This document shows, piece by piece, positions 15,706 to 26,276 of a DNA stretch of 64,000 bases. The stretch comes from Salipaludibacillus sp. CUR1 (GTDB lineage: Bacteria > Bacillota > Bacilli > Bacillales > Salisediminibacteriaceae). The translations under genes were made by a program, and so were the position numbers. The stretch lies in NCBI RefSeq assembly GCF_021028955.1, contig NZ_JAIWPE010000064.1, positions 124,001 through 188,000 of the forward strand, read 5' to 3'. Under the pieces are notes generated by a model. The model saw nothing but the letters and a program-made list of their open reading frames with translations. It ran no database searches and was not told the origin of the DNA. Numbering within the stretch: the first letter of the stretch is position 1; each line of letters starts with the position of its first letter.

Positions 15706-17391
15706 ATGACTTTTTCAGGAGCAGCAGTGCTAATTCAACTTTTATTTGGTGTAATAATCGGTCTCTATTTTTGGAACTTATTAAAAAACCAGCGCACTCA
15801 GAAGGTTTCTTTAGATAAAGAGTCAAGAAAAGAAATGCAGCAGTTAAAACGGCTTCGTCAGATAAAATTAAGCGAACCATTATCAGAAAGAGTCCGTCCG
15901 CAATCCTTCAAGGGAATTGTCGGCCAAAGCTACGGAATTAAGTCTTTAAAGGCTGCTATATGCGGTTCTAACCCTCAGCATGTTATTATTTACGGTCCCC
16001 CCGGAGTAGGGAAAACAGCAGCAGCCAGGCTTGTACTGGAAGAAGCAAAAAATAATGACCGTTCACCGTTTCAGTCTGATGCTGTTTTTGTAGAGCTGGA
16101 TGGAGCTACTGCGAGGTTTGACGAAAGAGGTATAGCTGATCCGCTTATAGGATCTGTTCATGACCCTATTTACCAGGGAGCCGGGGCCATGGGGCAGGCG
16201 GGAATTCCGCAGCCGAAACCAGGAGCAGTAACAAAAGCTCACGGCGGTATTTTATTTATCGATGAAATTGGGGAATTACATTCTATCCAGATTAATAAGC
16301 TGTTAAAAGTACTTGAAGAAAGAAAAGTTTATTTGGAAAGCGCCTACTATCACGAGGAGAACGAGCAAATTCCAGAGCACATCCATGACATTTTCAGCCG
16401 GGGTCTTCCGGCAGATTTCCGTTTAATAGCAGCTACCACAAGAAGGCCTGAAGAAATACCGCCTGCCATCCGTTCGCGGTGTGTGGAGGTTTATTTCAGA
16501 GGGCTTACCCGGGAAGAAGTAAAAACTGTAGCGAGAAAAGCAGTTAAGAAATTAAAAATGGACGTGGAAGAAGATGTGTTTGACTGGGTAGCTAATTATG
16601 CAACAAACGGAAGGGAAGCAGTTAATATGGTGCAGTTATCAGCCGGTATTGCAATGAATGAAGGAAGGCTGACACTGACCTCTTCAGATCTGGAATATGT
16701 CATTCATGCCAGCCAGCAGTCGCCGAGAATGGAGAAAAAGATTATCCCTGTGGACAAAATAGGGTTTGTTAATGGTCTTGCTGTTATGGGACCTGGAGCA
16801 GGTATAGTGCTGGATATTGAAGTGACTGCTATAGAGAAGATAAATAATGGAAGTCTTATTGTTACAGGAATTGCCGATGAAGAAAGCACCGGCGATCAAA
16901 TGCGAACAGTTAAACGAAAGAGTATGGCAAGAAGTTCGGTTGAGAACGTTTTGACGGTTTTAAGAAAAATGGGTGTCAGAACACATGATTATGATTTACA
17001 TGTGAATTTTCCAGGTGGTACGCCTATTGACGGACCTTCAGCAGGCACAGCGATTGCTACAGCTATTTATTCTGCAATTTTCCAACTGCCTGTTTCCCAT
17101 ACAGTGACTATAACAGGAGAGCTGGGGATCCATGGCGATGTTCTCCCGGTAGGCGGAGTGATGGCTAAAGTAGAGGCGGCAAAACAAGCAGGTGCTTCCA
17201 CTGCTCTTATTCCTAAAGATAATTTTCAGTCGCTATTAAAAAATATCGAAGGGATAGACGTTTACCCGGTGGAAAATTTAAAACAGGTTTTTGACAAAGT
17301 ATTAAAGGTAAAAGACATTAATAAGGATGAAAAGCATGAAGCAGTGCTAAGTTCTTTGTCATTGTTAGACAAAGAAGGCACAATAGGATAA
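15706..17391 (+). CDS. lonB: Lon-like ATP-dependent protease LonB
   Basis: LonB is a membrane-associated AAA+ serine protease used in the forespore. 561 residues, start ATG 15706 after AGGAGG. It has an N-terminal transmembrane helix (LIQLLFGVIIGLYFWNLL), Walker [12 protein letters not shown] (about 105-115), Walker B GGILFIDEIGEL and a C-terminal Lon protease domain with the catalytic Ser in DGPSAGTAIA (about 445) and Lys in GGVMAKVEAA (about 488). It lacks the large LonA substrate-binding N-terminal domain, as expected. Flanked by terminators, so it is a separate unit. Confidence 0.96.
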   Translation: MTFSGAAVLIQLLFGVIIGLYFWNLLKNQRTQKVSLDKESRKEMQQLKRLRQIKLSEPLSERVRPQSFKGIVGQSYGIKSLKAAICGSNPQHVIIYGPPGVGKTAAARLVLEEAKNNDRSPFQSDAVFVELDGATARFDERGIADPLIGSVHDPIYQGAGAMGQAGIPQPKPGAVTKAHGGILFIDEIGELHSIQINKLLKVLEERKVYLESAYYHEENEQIPEHIHDIFSRGLPADFRLIAATTRRPEEIPPAIRSRCVEVYFRGLTREEVKTVARKAVKKLKMDVEEDVFDWVANYATNGREAVNMVQLSAGIAMNEGRLTLTSSDLEYVIHASQQSPRMEKKIIPVDKIGFVNGLAVMGPGAGIVLDIEVTAIEKINNGSLIVTGIADEESTGDQMRTVKRKSMARSSVENVLTVLRKMGVRTHDYDLHVNFPGGTPIDGPSAGTAIATAIYSAIFQLPVSHTVTITGELGIHGDVLPVGGVMAKVEAAKQAGASTALIPKDNFQSLLKNIEGIDVYPVENLKQVFDKVLKVKDINKDEKHEAVLSSLSLLDKEGTIG

Positions 17392-17423
17392 AATTGAACA
17401 AGAATCATTATGGTAAGCCCCAA

Positions 17424-17453
17424 GACGTGATCCTATGGGATGACGTCGTTTTT
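17424..17453 (+). terminator. Intrinsic terminator of lonB
   Basis: The stem GACGTGATCC/GGATGACGTC with a 4-base loop is followed by GTTTTT. Confidence 0.85.
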
Positions 17454-17558
17454 GGCTCACTGGTTTACCGTTGAGTTTGTTCACAGAACGTAACCGGTAA
17501 GGTCTGATAAATAAAGTATTTATCTGTCTAAAAAATCTACCAAACGGAGGTGTTACAT

Positions 17559-19880
17559 ATGAGTGAAAATGTACGAAGAAACATTCCTTTACTTCCACTG
17601 CGAGGGTTGCTTGTCTACCCGACTATGGTCCTCCACCTGGATGTAGGAAGGAAAAAATCAGTTCAAGCTCTGGAAAAGGCCATGGTTGAGGATCATGAAA
17701 TATTCCTCACTACTCAGCGGGAGATTTCGACCGATGAGCCCGATCAAAGCGATATTTATACCGTTGGGACGCTGGCTAAAGTCAATCAGATGCTGAAGCT
17801 TCCTAATGGAACGATTCGTGTACTCGTAGAAGGTCTGCAACGGGGGCAAATAGAGGATTATACGGATAATGAGGAGTATGCTGAAGTAGAAGTTGAACTT
17901 GTTGAAGAACGCCAGGAAGCGACTGTAGAAGAACAGGCTCTGATGAGAAATGTGCTGGAACAGTTCGAACAGTATATTCAGTTATCAAAAAAAATATCCC
18001 AGGAAACCCTTGCTTCTGTATCCGATATTATTGAGCCAGGCAGGCTGGCGGATATCGTAGCTTCCCACCTGCCGCTTAAAATTGTACAAAAGCAGCAAAT
18101 TTTAGAAACAATCTCGGTTAAAGACCGGTTAGGCCAGATCCTAAAAGTGTTAAGCAATGAAAAAGAAGTGCTCGGTCTCGAGAAAAAAATCGGCCAGCGT
18201 GTTAAAAAATCCATGGAGAAAACACAGAAAGAGTACTATTTACGTGAGCAGATGAAAGCCATCCAAAAGGAACTTGGCGACCGTGAAGGCAAAGAGGGCG
18301 AAATAGAAGAGCTTAAAGAAAAAATAGCCCAGGCCAATATGCCTGAATCCGTTGAGGAGAAGGCTTATAAGGAAATGAGCCGTTATGAAAAAATGCCTGC
18401 CAGTTCAGCAGAAAGCTCTGTAATCAGGAATTATATTGAATGGCTTGTGCAGATTCCGTGGAACGAAGAAACAGAAGACCTGCTTGATATTCACCGTTCT
18501 GAAAAGATTCTTGATGAAGACCATTATGGATTGGAAAAGGTAAAAGAGCGTGTCCTTGAGTACTTAGCTGTTCAGCAGCTGACTCAAGAGCTTAAGGGTC
18601 CTATTCTTTGTCTGGCGGGCCCTCCCGGAGTCGGGAAAACATCTTTGGCCAGATCAATTTCACGATCACTTGACCGGAAATTTGTTCGTATGTCTCTCGG
18701 CGGCGTAAGGGATGAAGCTGAAATCAGGGGGCATCGCCGGACATATGTCGGTTCAATGCCGGGCCGAATCATACAAGGCATGAAAAAAGCGGGAAGTATC
18801 AATCCGGTGTTTTTACTTGATGAAGTCGATAAAATGGCTAATGACTTCAGGGGAGATCCGTCATCAGCGCTTCTCGAAGTACTGGATCCTGAACAGAACA
18901 ATACTTTCAGTGACCATTTCATTGAAGAACCTTATGATTTATCTAAAGTCATGTTTGTAACCACGGCCAATAACATTGGAGCGATTCCGGCCCCATTAAA
19001 AGACAGGATGGAAGTTATTCATATTCCAGGTTATACCGAAGTGGAAAAACTGGAAATTGCAAAAGGATATCTGCTGCCAAAACAAGTTAAAGAGCATGGT
19101 TTGTCCAAAGGGAAAATTCAGGTTAGAGATGACGCTTTACTTAAAGTTATCCGTTATTATACCCGTGAAGCAGGTGTAAGGAACCTTGAACGCCAAATGG
19201 CAACCATATGCCGTAAAGCGGCCAAAATGATTGTTTCTAATGAAAAGAAAAAAGTTGTCGTAACTGAAAATACAATTGAAAGCATGCTTGGAAAACCAAA
19301 ATTCAGATATGGAAAAGCCGAATCAGAGGACCAGATAGGAGCTGCTACCGGTCTCGCCTACACTACAGCAGGAGGAGATACGTTAACTATTGAGGTGTCT
19401 GTTTCTCCTGGTAAGGGTAAATTAACCTTAACCGGAAAGCTGGGGGATGTGATGAAGGAATCTGCACAGGCAGCCTTTAGTTATATCCGTTCTAAATCAA
19501 AAGAATTATCTATTGATCCGGGGTTTAATGAAAAGAATGATATTCATATTCATGTACCGGAAGGCGCAGTTCCTAAAGATGGCCCTTCTGCAGGTATTAC
19601 AATGGCCACAGCACTTATCTCTGCTTTGACAAACCGTCCTGTAAAGAGGGAAGTTGGTATGACAGGGGAAATCACTTTAAGAGGCCGCGTGCTTCCGATC
19701 GGCGGTTTAAAAGAAAAGTCAATGAGTGCCCACCGTGCCGGTTTAACGCATATTATCATGCCGAAGGATAATGAAAAAGATTTGGAAGATATACCGAAAA
19801 GCGTGAGAGAAGACCTCACATTTATCCCGGTATCTCATTTGGATGACGTCCTCAAGCATGCATTGGCAGGGGAGAAGTAA
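17559..19880 (+). CDS. lonA: ATP-dependent protease LonA
   Basis: LonA degrades damaged and regulatory proteins in the cytoplasm. 773 residues from ATG 17559, chosen over a GTG three codons earlier because CGGAGG is 8 bases upstream. Domains in order are the substrate-binding LAN domain (1-200; [20 protein letters not shown]), a coiled coil ([18 protein letters not shown]), the AAA+ module with Walker A GPPGVGKT (about 354) and Walker [10 protein letters not shown], and the protease domain with the Ser in [10 protein letters not shown] (about 678) and the Lys in [10 protein letters not shown] (about 721). The stop overlaps the engB start, so the two are cotranscribed. Confidence 0.98.
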   Translation: MSENVRRNIPLLPLRGLLVYPTMVLHLDVGRKKSVQALEKAMVEDHEIFLTTQREISTDEPDQSDIYTVGTLAKVNQMLKLPNGTIRVLVEGLQRGQIEDYTDNEEYAEVEVELVEERQEATVEEQALMRNVLEQFEQYIQLSKKISQETLASVSDIIEPGRLADIVASHLPLKIVQKQQILETISVKDRLGQILKVLSNEKEVLGLEKKIGQRVKKSMEKTQKEYYLREQMKAIQKELGDREGKEGEIEELKEKIAQANMPESVEEKAYKEMSRYEKMPASSAESSVIRNYIEWLVQIPWNEETEDLLDIHRSEKILDEDHYGLEKVKERVLEYLAVQQLTQELKGPILCLAGPPGVGKTSLARSISRSLDRKFVRMSLGGVRDEAEIRGHRRTYVGSMPGRIIQGMKKAGSINPVFLLDEVDKMANDFRGDPSSALLEVLDPEQNNTFSDHFIEEPYDLSKVMFVTTANNIGAIPAPLKDRMEVIHIPGYTEVEKLEIAKGYLLPKQVKEHGLSKGKIQVRDDALLKVIRYYTREAGVRNLERQMATICRKAAKMIVSNEKKKVVVTENTIESMLGKPKFRYGKAESEDQIGAATGLAYTTAGGDTLTIEVSVSPGKGKLTLTGKLGDVMKESAQAAFSYIRSKSKELSIDPGFNEKNDIHIHVPEGAVPKDGPSAGITMATALISALTNRPVKREVGMTGEITLRGRVLPIGGLKEKSMSAHRAGLTHIIMPKDNEKDLEDIPKSVREDLTFIPVSHLDDVLKHALAGEK

Positions 19881-20503
19881 TGAAAATAGCAAATGCAGAA
19901 CTTATTATAAGCGCGGCTAAAGAGCACCAGTTTCCCGGGGGCGTTTTCCCTGAACTGGCGCTTTCAGGCCGTTCGAATGTGGGAAAATCTTCGTTTATTA
20001 ATACAGTACTTTCGAGGAAAGGACTTGCAAGAACAAGTCAGAGACCGGGAAAAACACAAACACTTAACTTTTACTTTATTAATGACCGGTTTCACTTTGT
20101 AGATGTACCAGGATACGGCTATGCGAAAGTTTCCAAAAAAGAAAGGGAAGCATGGGGCCGGGTTATGGAAGCCTACTTTCAGAAAAGGGAACAATTAAAG
20201 GGAGTTGTGCAGCTGATTGATGCCCGCCATAAGCCGACTGAAGATGATGTTATGATGTATGACTGGCTTAAGTTTCACCAATTGCCTGTACTGATTATAG
20301 CGACTAAAGCGGACAAGGTTCCTAAAGGAAAATGGTCCAAACATATCCAGCAAATAAAGGACGTCCTTCAGGCAGAAGATGAAGATACGGTTATTCTATT
20401 TTCATCAGAAACAGCTTACGGAAAGGACCGGGCCTGGAAGGAAATGACGAAATTGTTGTATTCCAAAGAAACCCGTGAAATAAAACAAGACTCCGGGGAG
20501 TAA
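19880..20503 (+). CDS. engB: Ribosome-assembly GTPase EngB (YsxC/YihA)
   Basis: An essential GTPase in late 50S subunit assembly. 207 residues, start ATG 19880 overlapping the lonA stop (TAATG). G motifs are visible: G1 [10 protein letters not shown] (about 30-39), G2 within RPGKTQT, G3 [10 protein letters not shown] (about 75-84), G4 ATKADK (about 142-147), G5 SSETAYG. lonA-engB coupling is the standard Bacillus arrangement. Confidence 0.97.
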   Translation: MKIANAELIISAAKEHQFPGGVFPELALSGRSNVGKSSFINTVLSRKGLARTSQRPGKTQTLNFYFINDRFHFVDVPGYGYAKVSKKEREAWGRVMEAYFQKREQLKGVVQLIDARHKPTEDDVMMYDWLKFHQLPVLIIATKADKVPKGKWSKHIQQIKDVLQAEDEDTVILFSSETAYGKDRAWKEMTKLLYSKETREIKQDSGE

Positions 20504-20518
20504 GAGCGCCTCAGGTGA

Positions 20519-20567
20519 AAACTCAGAAAGAATGGGAACAGTTCCCTTCTTTTCTGAGTTTTTTTAT
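20519..20567 (+). terminator. Intrinsic terminator of lonA-engB
   Basis: A long hairpin with outer arms AACTCAGAAAGAA and TTCTTTTCTGAGTT and inner GGGAAC/GTTCCC is followed by a T-run. Confidence 0.9.
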
Positions 20568-20579
20568 TTTATTTATATA

Positions 20580-20608
20580 TTGATTTAATCGTAATCTTTG
20601 AATATGAT
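20580..20608 (+). promoter_or_regulatory. Sigma-A promoter of the amino acid ABC transporter operon
   Basis: TTGATT, a 17-bp spacer and TATGAT lie about 75 bp before the solute-binding protein gene. Confidence 0.6.
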
Positions 20609-20681
20609 AATAATATAAGTTTATTTGTCAGAAAATTAACAAAATTATTAAAAGAATAAGTATTAAAAAGGGGGAACAATT

Positions 20682-21497
20682 ATGGCCAGCTTTAAGAAAA
20701 AATTTTTGCCTGTTATGATTGCTGCTGGTACTGTATTAGTTATTTCAGCATGCGGTGAAGAAAATGATCAGGCGCAAGGAGAGAATTCAAATGATGGACA
20801 GGCTGACTTGACTTTAGACGGTGAAACATTCGTCTATGCCTTGTCAGGGGAATACAGGCCATTCAGTTATGTCGATGAGAATGGGGAACTGACCGGGTTT
20901 GATGTTGATATCGGCATGGCTATTGCAGAAGAACTCGGATATGAAGGTGAGCCTTATCGTATTTCATTCTCTGGGATTATTCCGGGCCTTCAGGATGACC
21001 GGTACGACGCGATTATCGGAAGCATGGGTATTACAGAGGAAAGACAAGAGACGGTTGACTTCTCAGACCCTTACTATATCTCAGGCGCGCAAGTTTATGT
21101 GAGACCGGACAGCGACATAGCTTCTATAGACGATATTACAGAGGATACGAACGTGGCTGTAGCGCTCGCTACCACTTACGAAGACATGATTGCAGATTAT
21201 ACGACAGATGTATCCACTTATGACTCCGATGTGGTAGCTCTCCAGTCTCTTGACCAGGGCAGGCATGATGCAGTTGTTACAGACCGGCTGATCGGCCTTA
21301 TAAATATTGATGAGCAGGGACTCAACCTCGAAATGGCCGGAGACCTGATTGATGTAGAACAAATGGGAATAGCTGTTAAAAAAGGCAACGAAGACTTACT
21401 GGAGGCTATTAACGAGGCGCTCTCTGCTATTAAGGAAGACGGGACATATTTAGAAATCAGTGAAAAATATTTTGATGAGGATATCAGCCAGGAATAA
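20682..21497 (+). CDS. Polar amino acid ABC transporter, solute-binding lipoprotein
   Basis: Family 3 extracellular solute-binding protein. 271 residues, with a lipoprotein signal peptide ending in the lipobox ISAC (Cys about 24), an acidic linker rich in N, D and Q, and the family pattern TFVYALSGEYRPFSYVDENG plus GFDVDIGMAIAEELG. The motif DAIIGSMGITEERQETVDFS is diagnostic. It should bind a polar amino acid, possibly glutamine, arginine or cystine, at the outer face of the membrane and deliver it to the permease encoded next. The substrate cannot be read from sequence alone. Confidence 0.92.
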   Translation: MASFKKKFLPVMIAAGTVLVISACGEENDQAQGENSNDGQADLTLDGETFVYALSGEYRPFSYVDENGELTGFDVDIGMAIAEELGYEGEPYRISFSGIIPGLQDDRYDAIIGSMGITEERQETVDFSDPYYISGAQVYVRPDSDIASIDDITEDTNVAVALATTYEDMIADYTTDVSTYDSDVVALQSLDQGRHDAVVTDRLIGLINIDEQGLNLEMAGDLIDVEQMGIAVKKGNEDLLEAINEALSAIKEDGTYLEISEKYFDEDISQE

Positions 21498-21524
21498 AAG
21501 TTACAGACTTAAATGACAAAACAC

Positions 21525-21560
21525 GAATCACATGTGCATAGCGGATTGTACATGTGATTC
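21525..21560 (+). promoter_or_regulatory. Intercistronic hairpin between binding protein and permease
   Basis: Perfect 11-bp arms (GAATCACATGT at 21525-21535, ACATGTGATTC at 21550-21560) have a 14-base loop and no T-run. It may protect the upstream mRNA end or attenuate read-through, so that the binding protein exceeds the membrane parts. Confidence 0.65.
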
Positions 21561-21579
21561 TCCATTTGAGGTGAATGAT

Positions 21580-22260
21580 GTGATTGCAGGAAGTGTATTC
21601 GACTTTGGCACCTTTATTAGTGAACTCCGACGGACTTATCCTTTTTTCCTTGAAGCCGGGCTTGTAACAATCCAGCTGACAATAGCTTCTGTTTTGATAG
21701 GGACAGTAATTGGCGTTATTTTTGCCTTATTAAAACTTTCCCCGCTGAAAATATTCCGAATCATTGCGGGAACTTATATTACTATCATCCGGGGAACCCC
21801 CCTGATCGTTCAGATATTTGCTCTATTTTACGGTTTTTCCCAGATCATTATGCTTTCAGCATTCTGGTCAGCTGCTTTGGCCTTGGCTGTACACAATTCT
21901 GCTTATATTGCTGAAATTTTCCGTGGAGCCATTCAGTCTATTGATAAAGGACAGACTGAAGCAGGGCGCTCATTAGGCATGTCAGGAGTTATGACAATGC
22001 GGCGAATCGTTATGCCTCAAGCTATGCGAAGAGCGGTACCCCCGCTTGGAAACCAGTTTATTATTGGTTTAAAAGATTCATCACTGGCTGCTTTCGTTGC
22101 AGTAGATGAGTTGTTCAGGACAGCCCAGGGAATTGCCGCTGGAACATTAAATACTATGGAAACCTTTATTATAGTTGGTATATACTATTTACTGCTGGTT
22201 ATGATATTCACCGTGATAGTTAACGCGGTGGAACAGAGGATGGCCAAGAGTGAGAAATAG
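21580..22260 (+). CDS. Polar amino acid ABC transporter, permease
   Basis: 226 residues from GTG 21580, which has GAGGTG six bases upstream; an earlier ATG (21532) lies inside the hairpin and gives an unlikely Cys-rich start. It has the HisM/GlnP-type arrangement of about five transmembrane helices and the family motif [15 protein letters not shown]. The EAA-like loop reads [20 protein letters not shown], where the permease contacts the ATPase. It should form the membrane channel with the flanking gene products. Confidence 0.93.
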   Translation: MIAGSVFDFGTFISELRRTYPFFLEAGLVTIQLTIASVLIGTVIGVIFALLKLSPLKIFRIIAGTYITIIRGTPLIVQIFALFYGFSQIIMLSAFWSAALALAVHNSAYIAEIFRGAIQSIDKGQTEAGRSLGMSGVMTMRRIVMPQAMRRAVPPLGNQFIIGLKDSSLAAFVAVDELFRTAQGIAAGTLNTMETFIIVGIYYLLLVMIFTVIVNAVEQRMAKSEK

Positions 22261-22270
22261 GAGGAGCAAT

Positions 22271-23002
22271 ATGAAAGAAATGATTCGTGTTGAAAAGTTA
22301 AATAAGTCTTTTGGTGATTTGCATGTATTGAAAGATATAGATTTGACAGTTAATGAGAGTGACGTGCTCTGTTTAGTAGGGGCGAGCGGATCAGGTAAAA
22401 GTACCTTGCTCCGCTGTCTCAACTTCCTGGAAATCAGGGACAACGGAAAGATTATTTTTGACGGAGAGGAAATAGATCCTAAAACGCATAATTTAAACCA
22501 AGTCCGACAGAAAGTAGGTATGGTTTTCCAGCATTTTAATTTATTTCCTCATAAAACAGTTCTTGAAAATGTAATTGAAGCTCCCCTCATGGTAAAGAAG
22601 ACAAATAAGGTAACCGCGGTTAAAGAAGGAAAAGAACTGCTTGAAAAAGTAGGACTGGCTGATAAGTTCGATGTCTATCCTTCTAAACTTTCCGGTGGAC
22701 AAAAACAGCGTGTGGCTATCGCACGCGCTCTGGCTATGAAACCGGATATTATGCTATTCGACGAACCTACGTCAGCGCTTGATCCTGAACTTGTAGGTGA
22801 AGTGCTTGAAACTATGAAAGATTTAGCTAAAGAGGGAATGACGATGATTATCGTCACCCATGAAATGGGATTTGCTAAAGAAGTGGCAGACTATACTGTG
22901 TATATGCATGATGGAAAAATAGTGGAAAGGGGCCTCTCGAAAGATTTATTTAACAATCCTAAAGAAGAGCGGACTAAGGAGTTTTTAAGTAAAGTCCTGT
23001 AA
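22271..23002 (+). CDS. Polar amino acid ABC transporter, ATP-binding protein (GlnQ-like)
   Basis: 243 residues from ATG 22271, 5 bases after AGGAGGAGC. Walker [10 protein letters not shown] (about 33-41), Q-loop [10 protein letters not shown], signature [15 protein letters not shown] (about 135-149), Walker [14 protein letters not shown] and H-loop THEMGF are all present. It is the energising subunit of the uptake system encoded by the two preceding genes. Confidence 0.95.
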   Translation: MKEMIRVEKLNKSFGDLHVLKDIDLTVNESDVLCLVGASGSGKSTLLRCLNFLEIRDNGKIIFDGEEIDPKTHNLNQVRQKVGMVFQHFNLFPHKTVLENVIEAPLMVKKTNKVTAVKEGKELLEKVGLADKFDVYPSKLSGGQKQRVAIARALAMKPDIMLFDEPTSALDPELVGEVLETMKDLAKEGMTMIIVTHEMGFAKEVADYTVYMHDGKIVERGLSKDLFNNPKEERTKEFLSKVL

Positions 23003-23042
23003 TGAAAGATGAAACAATTAATTTTGAGACAAAAGTTATAAA

Positions 23043-23089
23043 GAACTCCGGACAAATATTTGAGCATATTTGTTTGGAGTTCCATTTTT
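23043..23089 (+). terminator. Intrinsic terminator of the ABC transporter operon
   Basis: Outer arms GAACTCC/GGAGTTC and inner arms ACAAATA/TATTTGT are followed by ATTTTT. Confidence 0.9.
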
Positions 23090-23097
23090 AAAAAAGT

Positions 23098-23133
23098 GAT
23101 TTCAGTCCATCAGGAGGCCGCTTGCCCAGGGGC
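23098..23133. repeat. Dispersed intergenic repeat, copy 1
   Basis: This 36-bp block matches 41533-41568 at 31 of 36 positions; the shared cores are GATTTCAGTCC and CGCTTGCCC. Both copies lie directly after a terminator. Confidence 0.7.
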
Positions 23134-23172
23134 TTGTACTTGTTAAACTAAAGATAACTTCAAACTTTATTC

Positions 23173-23204
23173 AAAAAGAAAGTGATAAATCTCACTTTCT
23201 TTTA
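23173..23204. terminator. Bidirectional terminator
   Basis: AAAGAAAGTGA and TCACTTTCTTT arms have A-runs before and T-runs after, so the hairpin can stop transcripts from both sides, including the leftward gene at 23236-23721. Confidence 0.8.
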
Positions 23205-23235
23205 TGAAGTAAACTTGTAAACTTAAATTAATCAG

Positions 23236-23721
23236 TTAACGTTTTCTGAAAAAGAGCAGATAAACGCCTATAAGGATCAGCAGACCGGGCCAAATTGTTT
23301 CAACACTCGAGTGCAGAGAATAAGCCCACTCTGTAATAGTGGAATAAAACAGAGCTGCTGCTGAGATGATCAGTAATATAAATCCTGGACCGGCGCCATC
23401 ACGTTTGTTCACAGCGTATTTCAATAAAAAGGCCAACGCAATAATAAGGGTGAAATACGGCCATTCATAAGTCCAGTAATTGAATGTATAAATGCCGTGA
23501 AACAAAATGCCTAAGCCTAAGAGGACGATTCCTGAGAACATTTTATGGTCATCACGGTTGGAAAAACCCTGCCAGGATAAAACAAATCCGATAATAATCA
23601 GTATTGAGGGCCATTGAAATAACAAATCACCGTAAGGGAAAGTGAAATTAAATTGCCGGGTCAAAAAAAAGATGCCTGCGGCTATCAGAATAATTCCGGG
23701 TAAGGCTTGGTTTGATTTCAT
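23236..23721 (-). CDS. Multi-span membrane protein, LiaI/LiaF N-terminal-like
   Basis: 161 residues, start at 23721. Five or six transmembrane helices in paired hairpins (LPGIILIAAGIFFLTRQF; WPSILIIIGFVLSWQGF; IWPGLLILIGVYLLFF), ending FFRKR. The repeated P-S/G-I-L-I-I-I-G pattern is that of the LiaI-LiaF/DUF5668 transmembrane domain, often linked to envelope stress sensing. No soluble domain. Monocistronic and opposite to its neighbours. The function is not known for this branch. Confidence 0.75.
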   Translation of the reverse strand: MKSNQALPGIILIAAGIFFLTRQFNFTFPYGDLLFQWPSILIIIGFVLSWQGFSNRDDHKMFSGIVLLGLGILFHGIYTFNYWTYEWPYFTLIIALAFLLKYAVNKRDGAGPGFILLIISAAALFYSTITEWAYSLHSSVETIWPGLLILIGVYLLFFRKR

Positions 23722-23871
23722 ACTGGATATCGCTCCTTCTGTTAATTGGCAGATAGATGAGTAAAAAAAAGGGAATTGGATAGTATAACGTTATACATAA
23801 ATTATTTTCTTCAAAAGGAAGTGATTCCCAATGATGTCACAAATTTTTCACATTCTATAAGCTCAAAATTA

Positions 23872-23898
23872 TTCTATGTTAATTAAAAATGTTATAAT
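23872..23898 (+). promoter_or_regulatory. Probable promoter of the hem operon
   Basis: TATAAT at 23893-23898 sits in the same 13-base context as in the tig promoter (GTTATAATATAAG). The -35 (TTCTAT near 23872) is weak, which suggests activation or regulation. A PerR-like site is not clear. Confidence 0.5.
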
Positions 23899-24008
23899 AT
23901 AAGACGAGTTATTCAAAGGGAATTATCATAATATACGTAAAAGATTTGTCAAAATTAGTTTTTCCGTGTAAAATGGATGTCGGTTTAAAGTCAGGGGGGA
24001 TGACGGTA

Positions 24009-25397
24009 ATGCACATCCTGGTTGTCAGTTTGAATTATAAAACAACTCCAGTAGAAATTCGAGAGAAATTTTCTTTTCAGGATGATTTGGATCAAGCGCT
24101 GACTAAATTGCGCCAGTCTAAAAGTATTTTAGAAAACGTAATTGTTTCCACTTGTAATCGGACTGAAATTTATGTTGTAGCAGACCAGCTTCACACAGGC
24201 AGATATTATACAAAGGTTTTCCTTTCTGACTGGTTCGGTATCCCTAAAGAGGATTTCAGTCATTATTTGCAAATCCGTGAAGATGAGCATGCGATTGAAC
24301 ATCTTTTCCGCGTGACCTGCGGGCTGGATTCTATGGTATTAGGGGAGACCCAGATACTTGGCCAGGTTAGAGGAGGTTTTCTGGCCGCTCAGAACCAGAA
24401 AACAACAGGTACAATTTTTAACCATTTATTTAAACAGGCGATTACCCTGGCTAAACGGGCTCATTCCGAAACGGCTATAGGGGAAAATGCCGTGTCTGTC
24501 AGTTACGCTGCGGTCGAATTAGGTAAGAAGATATTCGGCGATTTCTCAGATAAAAAGGTACTCATTATGGGTGCTGGCAAAATGAGTGAATTGACTGCTA
24601 AACATTTAACTTCCAGCGGAGTTAATGATATAACTGTTATTAACAGAACGAAGCAAAAAGCAGAAGAACTGGCTGCTAAATTTTTCGGCCGCTCAGAAGA
24701 TATGAGTCAATTGAGCCGGTCTCTTGAAAATACGGATATATTAATCAGTTCAACAGGCTCAAAAGATTATGTTATTAAAAAAGATGAGGTAATGAAACTC
24801 GTAAAAAAGAGAAACGGCCGCCCATTGTTTCTAGTGGATATTGCCGTACCAAGGGATTTGGACCCTGAGTTGTCCGACCTTGATAACGTTTATCTTTATG
24901 ATATAGATGATTTGCAGGGAATAGTGGCTGCAAATCTTGAAGAACGGAAACAGGAAGCAGAGAAAATTGAACTGATGGTAGAAGAAGAACTGGTGGATTT
25001 CAGTGCATGGCTTGACACTTTAGGAGTCGTCCCTGTTATCACTGCTCTTAGGGAGAAGGCTACTTCTATACAGTCAGAGACAATGGAAAGCCTCGAAAGA
25101 AAGCTCTCCAGCTTGTCAGACCGCGAGAAAAAAGTGATCAGAAAACATATGAAGAGTATTATTAACCAGATTCTCAGAGATCCTATTACAGCCTTAAAGG
25201 AAGTACCTGAAGAGGAAAACTCTGATGAACTTCTTGCTTATATGACAAAGGTTTTTGGTTTGGAAGAGCAATTAAAGAACCAGTCCAACACGTTGGCGTG
25301 TAATATTCAAATCAACAAGATTGAGCGAGAGTGGAATATTGAAAAAAGAAAGTCAAAACTGGCTGCCCAAAGCGGGACAGTTGCCCGCTCTCTCTAG
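24009..25397 (+). CDS. hemA: Glutamyl-tRNA reductase
   Basis: Reduces glutamyl-tRNA(Glu) with NADPH to glutamate-1-semialdehyde, the first committed step of tetrapyrrole synthesis. 462 residues from ATG 24009, which gives the family start [20 protein letters not shown] and has AGGGGGG about 10 bases upstream. The catalytic Cys is in [11 protein letters not shown] (about residue 50), followed by GETQILGQV, the NADPH-binding fold ([17 protein letters not shown]) and a C-terminal helical dimerisation domain. The C-terminus is unusually basic after about residue 425. Confidence 0.97.
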   Translation: MHILVVSLNYKTTPVEIREKFSFQDDLDQALTKLRQSKSILENVIVSTCNRTEIYVVADQLHTGRYYTKVFLSDWFGIPKEDFSHYLQIREDEHAIEHLFRVTCGLDSMVLGETQILGQVRGGFLAAQNQKTTGTIFNHLFKQAITLAKRAHSETAIGENAVSVSYAAVELGKKIFGDFSDKKVLIMGAGKMSELTAKHLTSSGVNDITVINRTKQKAEELAAKFFGRSEDMSQLSRSLENTDILISSTGSKDYVIKKDEVMKLVKKRNGRPLFLVDIAVPRDLDPELSDLDNVYLYDIDDLQGIVAANLEERKQEAEKIELMVEEELVDFSAWLDTLGVVPVITALREKATSIQSETMESLERKLSSLSDREKKVIRKHMKSIINQILRDPITALKEVPEEENSDELLAYMTKVFGLEEQLKNQSNTLACNIQINKIEREWNIEKRKSKLAAQSGTVARSL

Positions 25398-25406
25398 AGA
25401 GGGGAA

Positions 25407-26234
25407 ATGAGTATGGTAGGACTGCACATATTATATATACTCATTATCGTATTTTACTGTCTGAGTGTTCTCGGATATTTTATTGACTTTATACAAAACA
25501 ACCAGAAGGTGAATCGGATTGCCTTCTGGTTGCTTTCTATTGTATGGGTGTTACAACTCACCTTTTTATTACTAAGAGCCCTGGAGTTCAGCCGCCTCCC
25601 TATCATGACTATTTTTGAAGGGATGTTTTTTTATTCCTGGATTCTGGTAACTTTTTCTTTAGTTATTAACCGGCTGCACAGGATGGATTTTCTCGTCTTT
25701 GTCGTGAATCTGGTTGGATTTACTATTTTAACTGTAAGCCTGTTTGCACCGGCAGGAGATGTATCATCAGAGTTAGCTGATTTATTTATATTGGAAATGC
25801 TGATTATTCACGTAGTTATACTGCTATTATCTTATGGTACTTTTACTTTAAGCTTCGCCTTTTCTATGCTTTATTTTTATCAGCATCATATGCTGAAGAA
25901 AAAAAGGTGGGGTGATAAAATGGTGAGGGCAGGAAATTTATCTTTACTTGAAAAACGTTCTTACCTTTGTACTCTGGTGGGCTTTCCCCTTATGCTTATC
26001 GGGCTGATTCTGGGGCTGAGCTGGGCCTGGGTAAAGTTCGAGGTGGTACCATGGCATGATGTTAAAGTATTCAGCTCGTTTATCGTTCTAATAGTGTATG
26101 GAATTTATCTCTTTCAATATAAAGTAAAGAAAAAGCGGGGGTATAATCTTGCTTTGCTTAACATAGCCGCATTTCTCGTCCTGCTTATCAACTACTTTCT
26201 GTCAAGTTCGTTTTCACAATTTCATATTTGGTAA
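25407..26234 (+). CDS. hemX: HemX membrane protein (CcsA/ResC-like)
   Basis: 275 residues with about eight transmembrane helices. HemX lies between hemA and hemC in Bacillus and lowers HemA protein level. It belongs to the cytochrome c assembly family related to CcsA, seen in LSWAWVKFEVVPWHDVKVFSS near the C-terminus, a variant of the tryptophan-rich heme-handling motif. The gap to hemA is 9 bp, and GAGAGGGGAA precedes ATG 25407. Confidence 0.9.
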   Translation: MSMVGLHILYILIIVFYCLSVLGYFIDFIQNNQKVNRIAFWLLSIVWVLQLTFLLLRALEFSRLPIMTIFEGMFFYSWILVTFSLVINRLHRMDFLVFVVNLVGFTILTVSLFAPAGDVSSELADLFILEMLIIHVVILLLSYGTFTLSFAFSMLYFYQHHMLKKKRWGDKMVRAGNLSLLEKRSYLCTLVGFPLMLIGLILGLSWAWVKFEVVPWHDVKVFSSFIVLIVYGIYLFQYKVKKKRGYNLALLNIAAFLVLLINYFLSSSFSQFHIW

Positions 26235-26276
26235 AAATAAGCGGCCAAGTTAATACAGTATAAACGGAGGTTTAGA

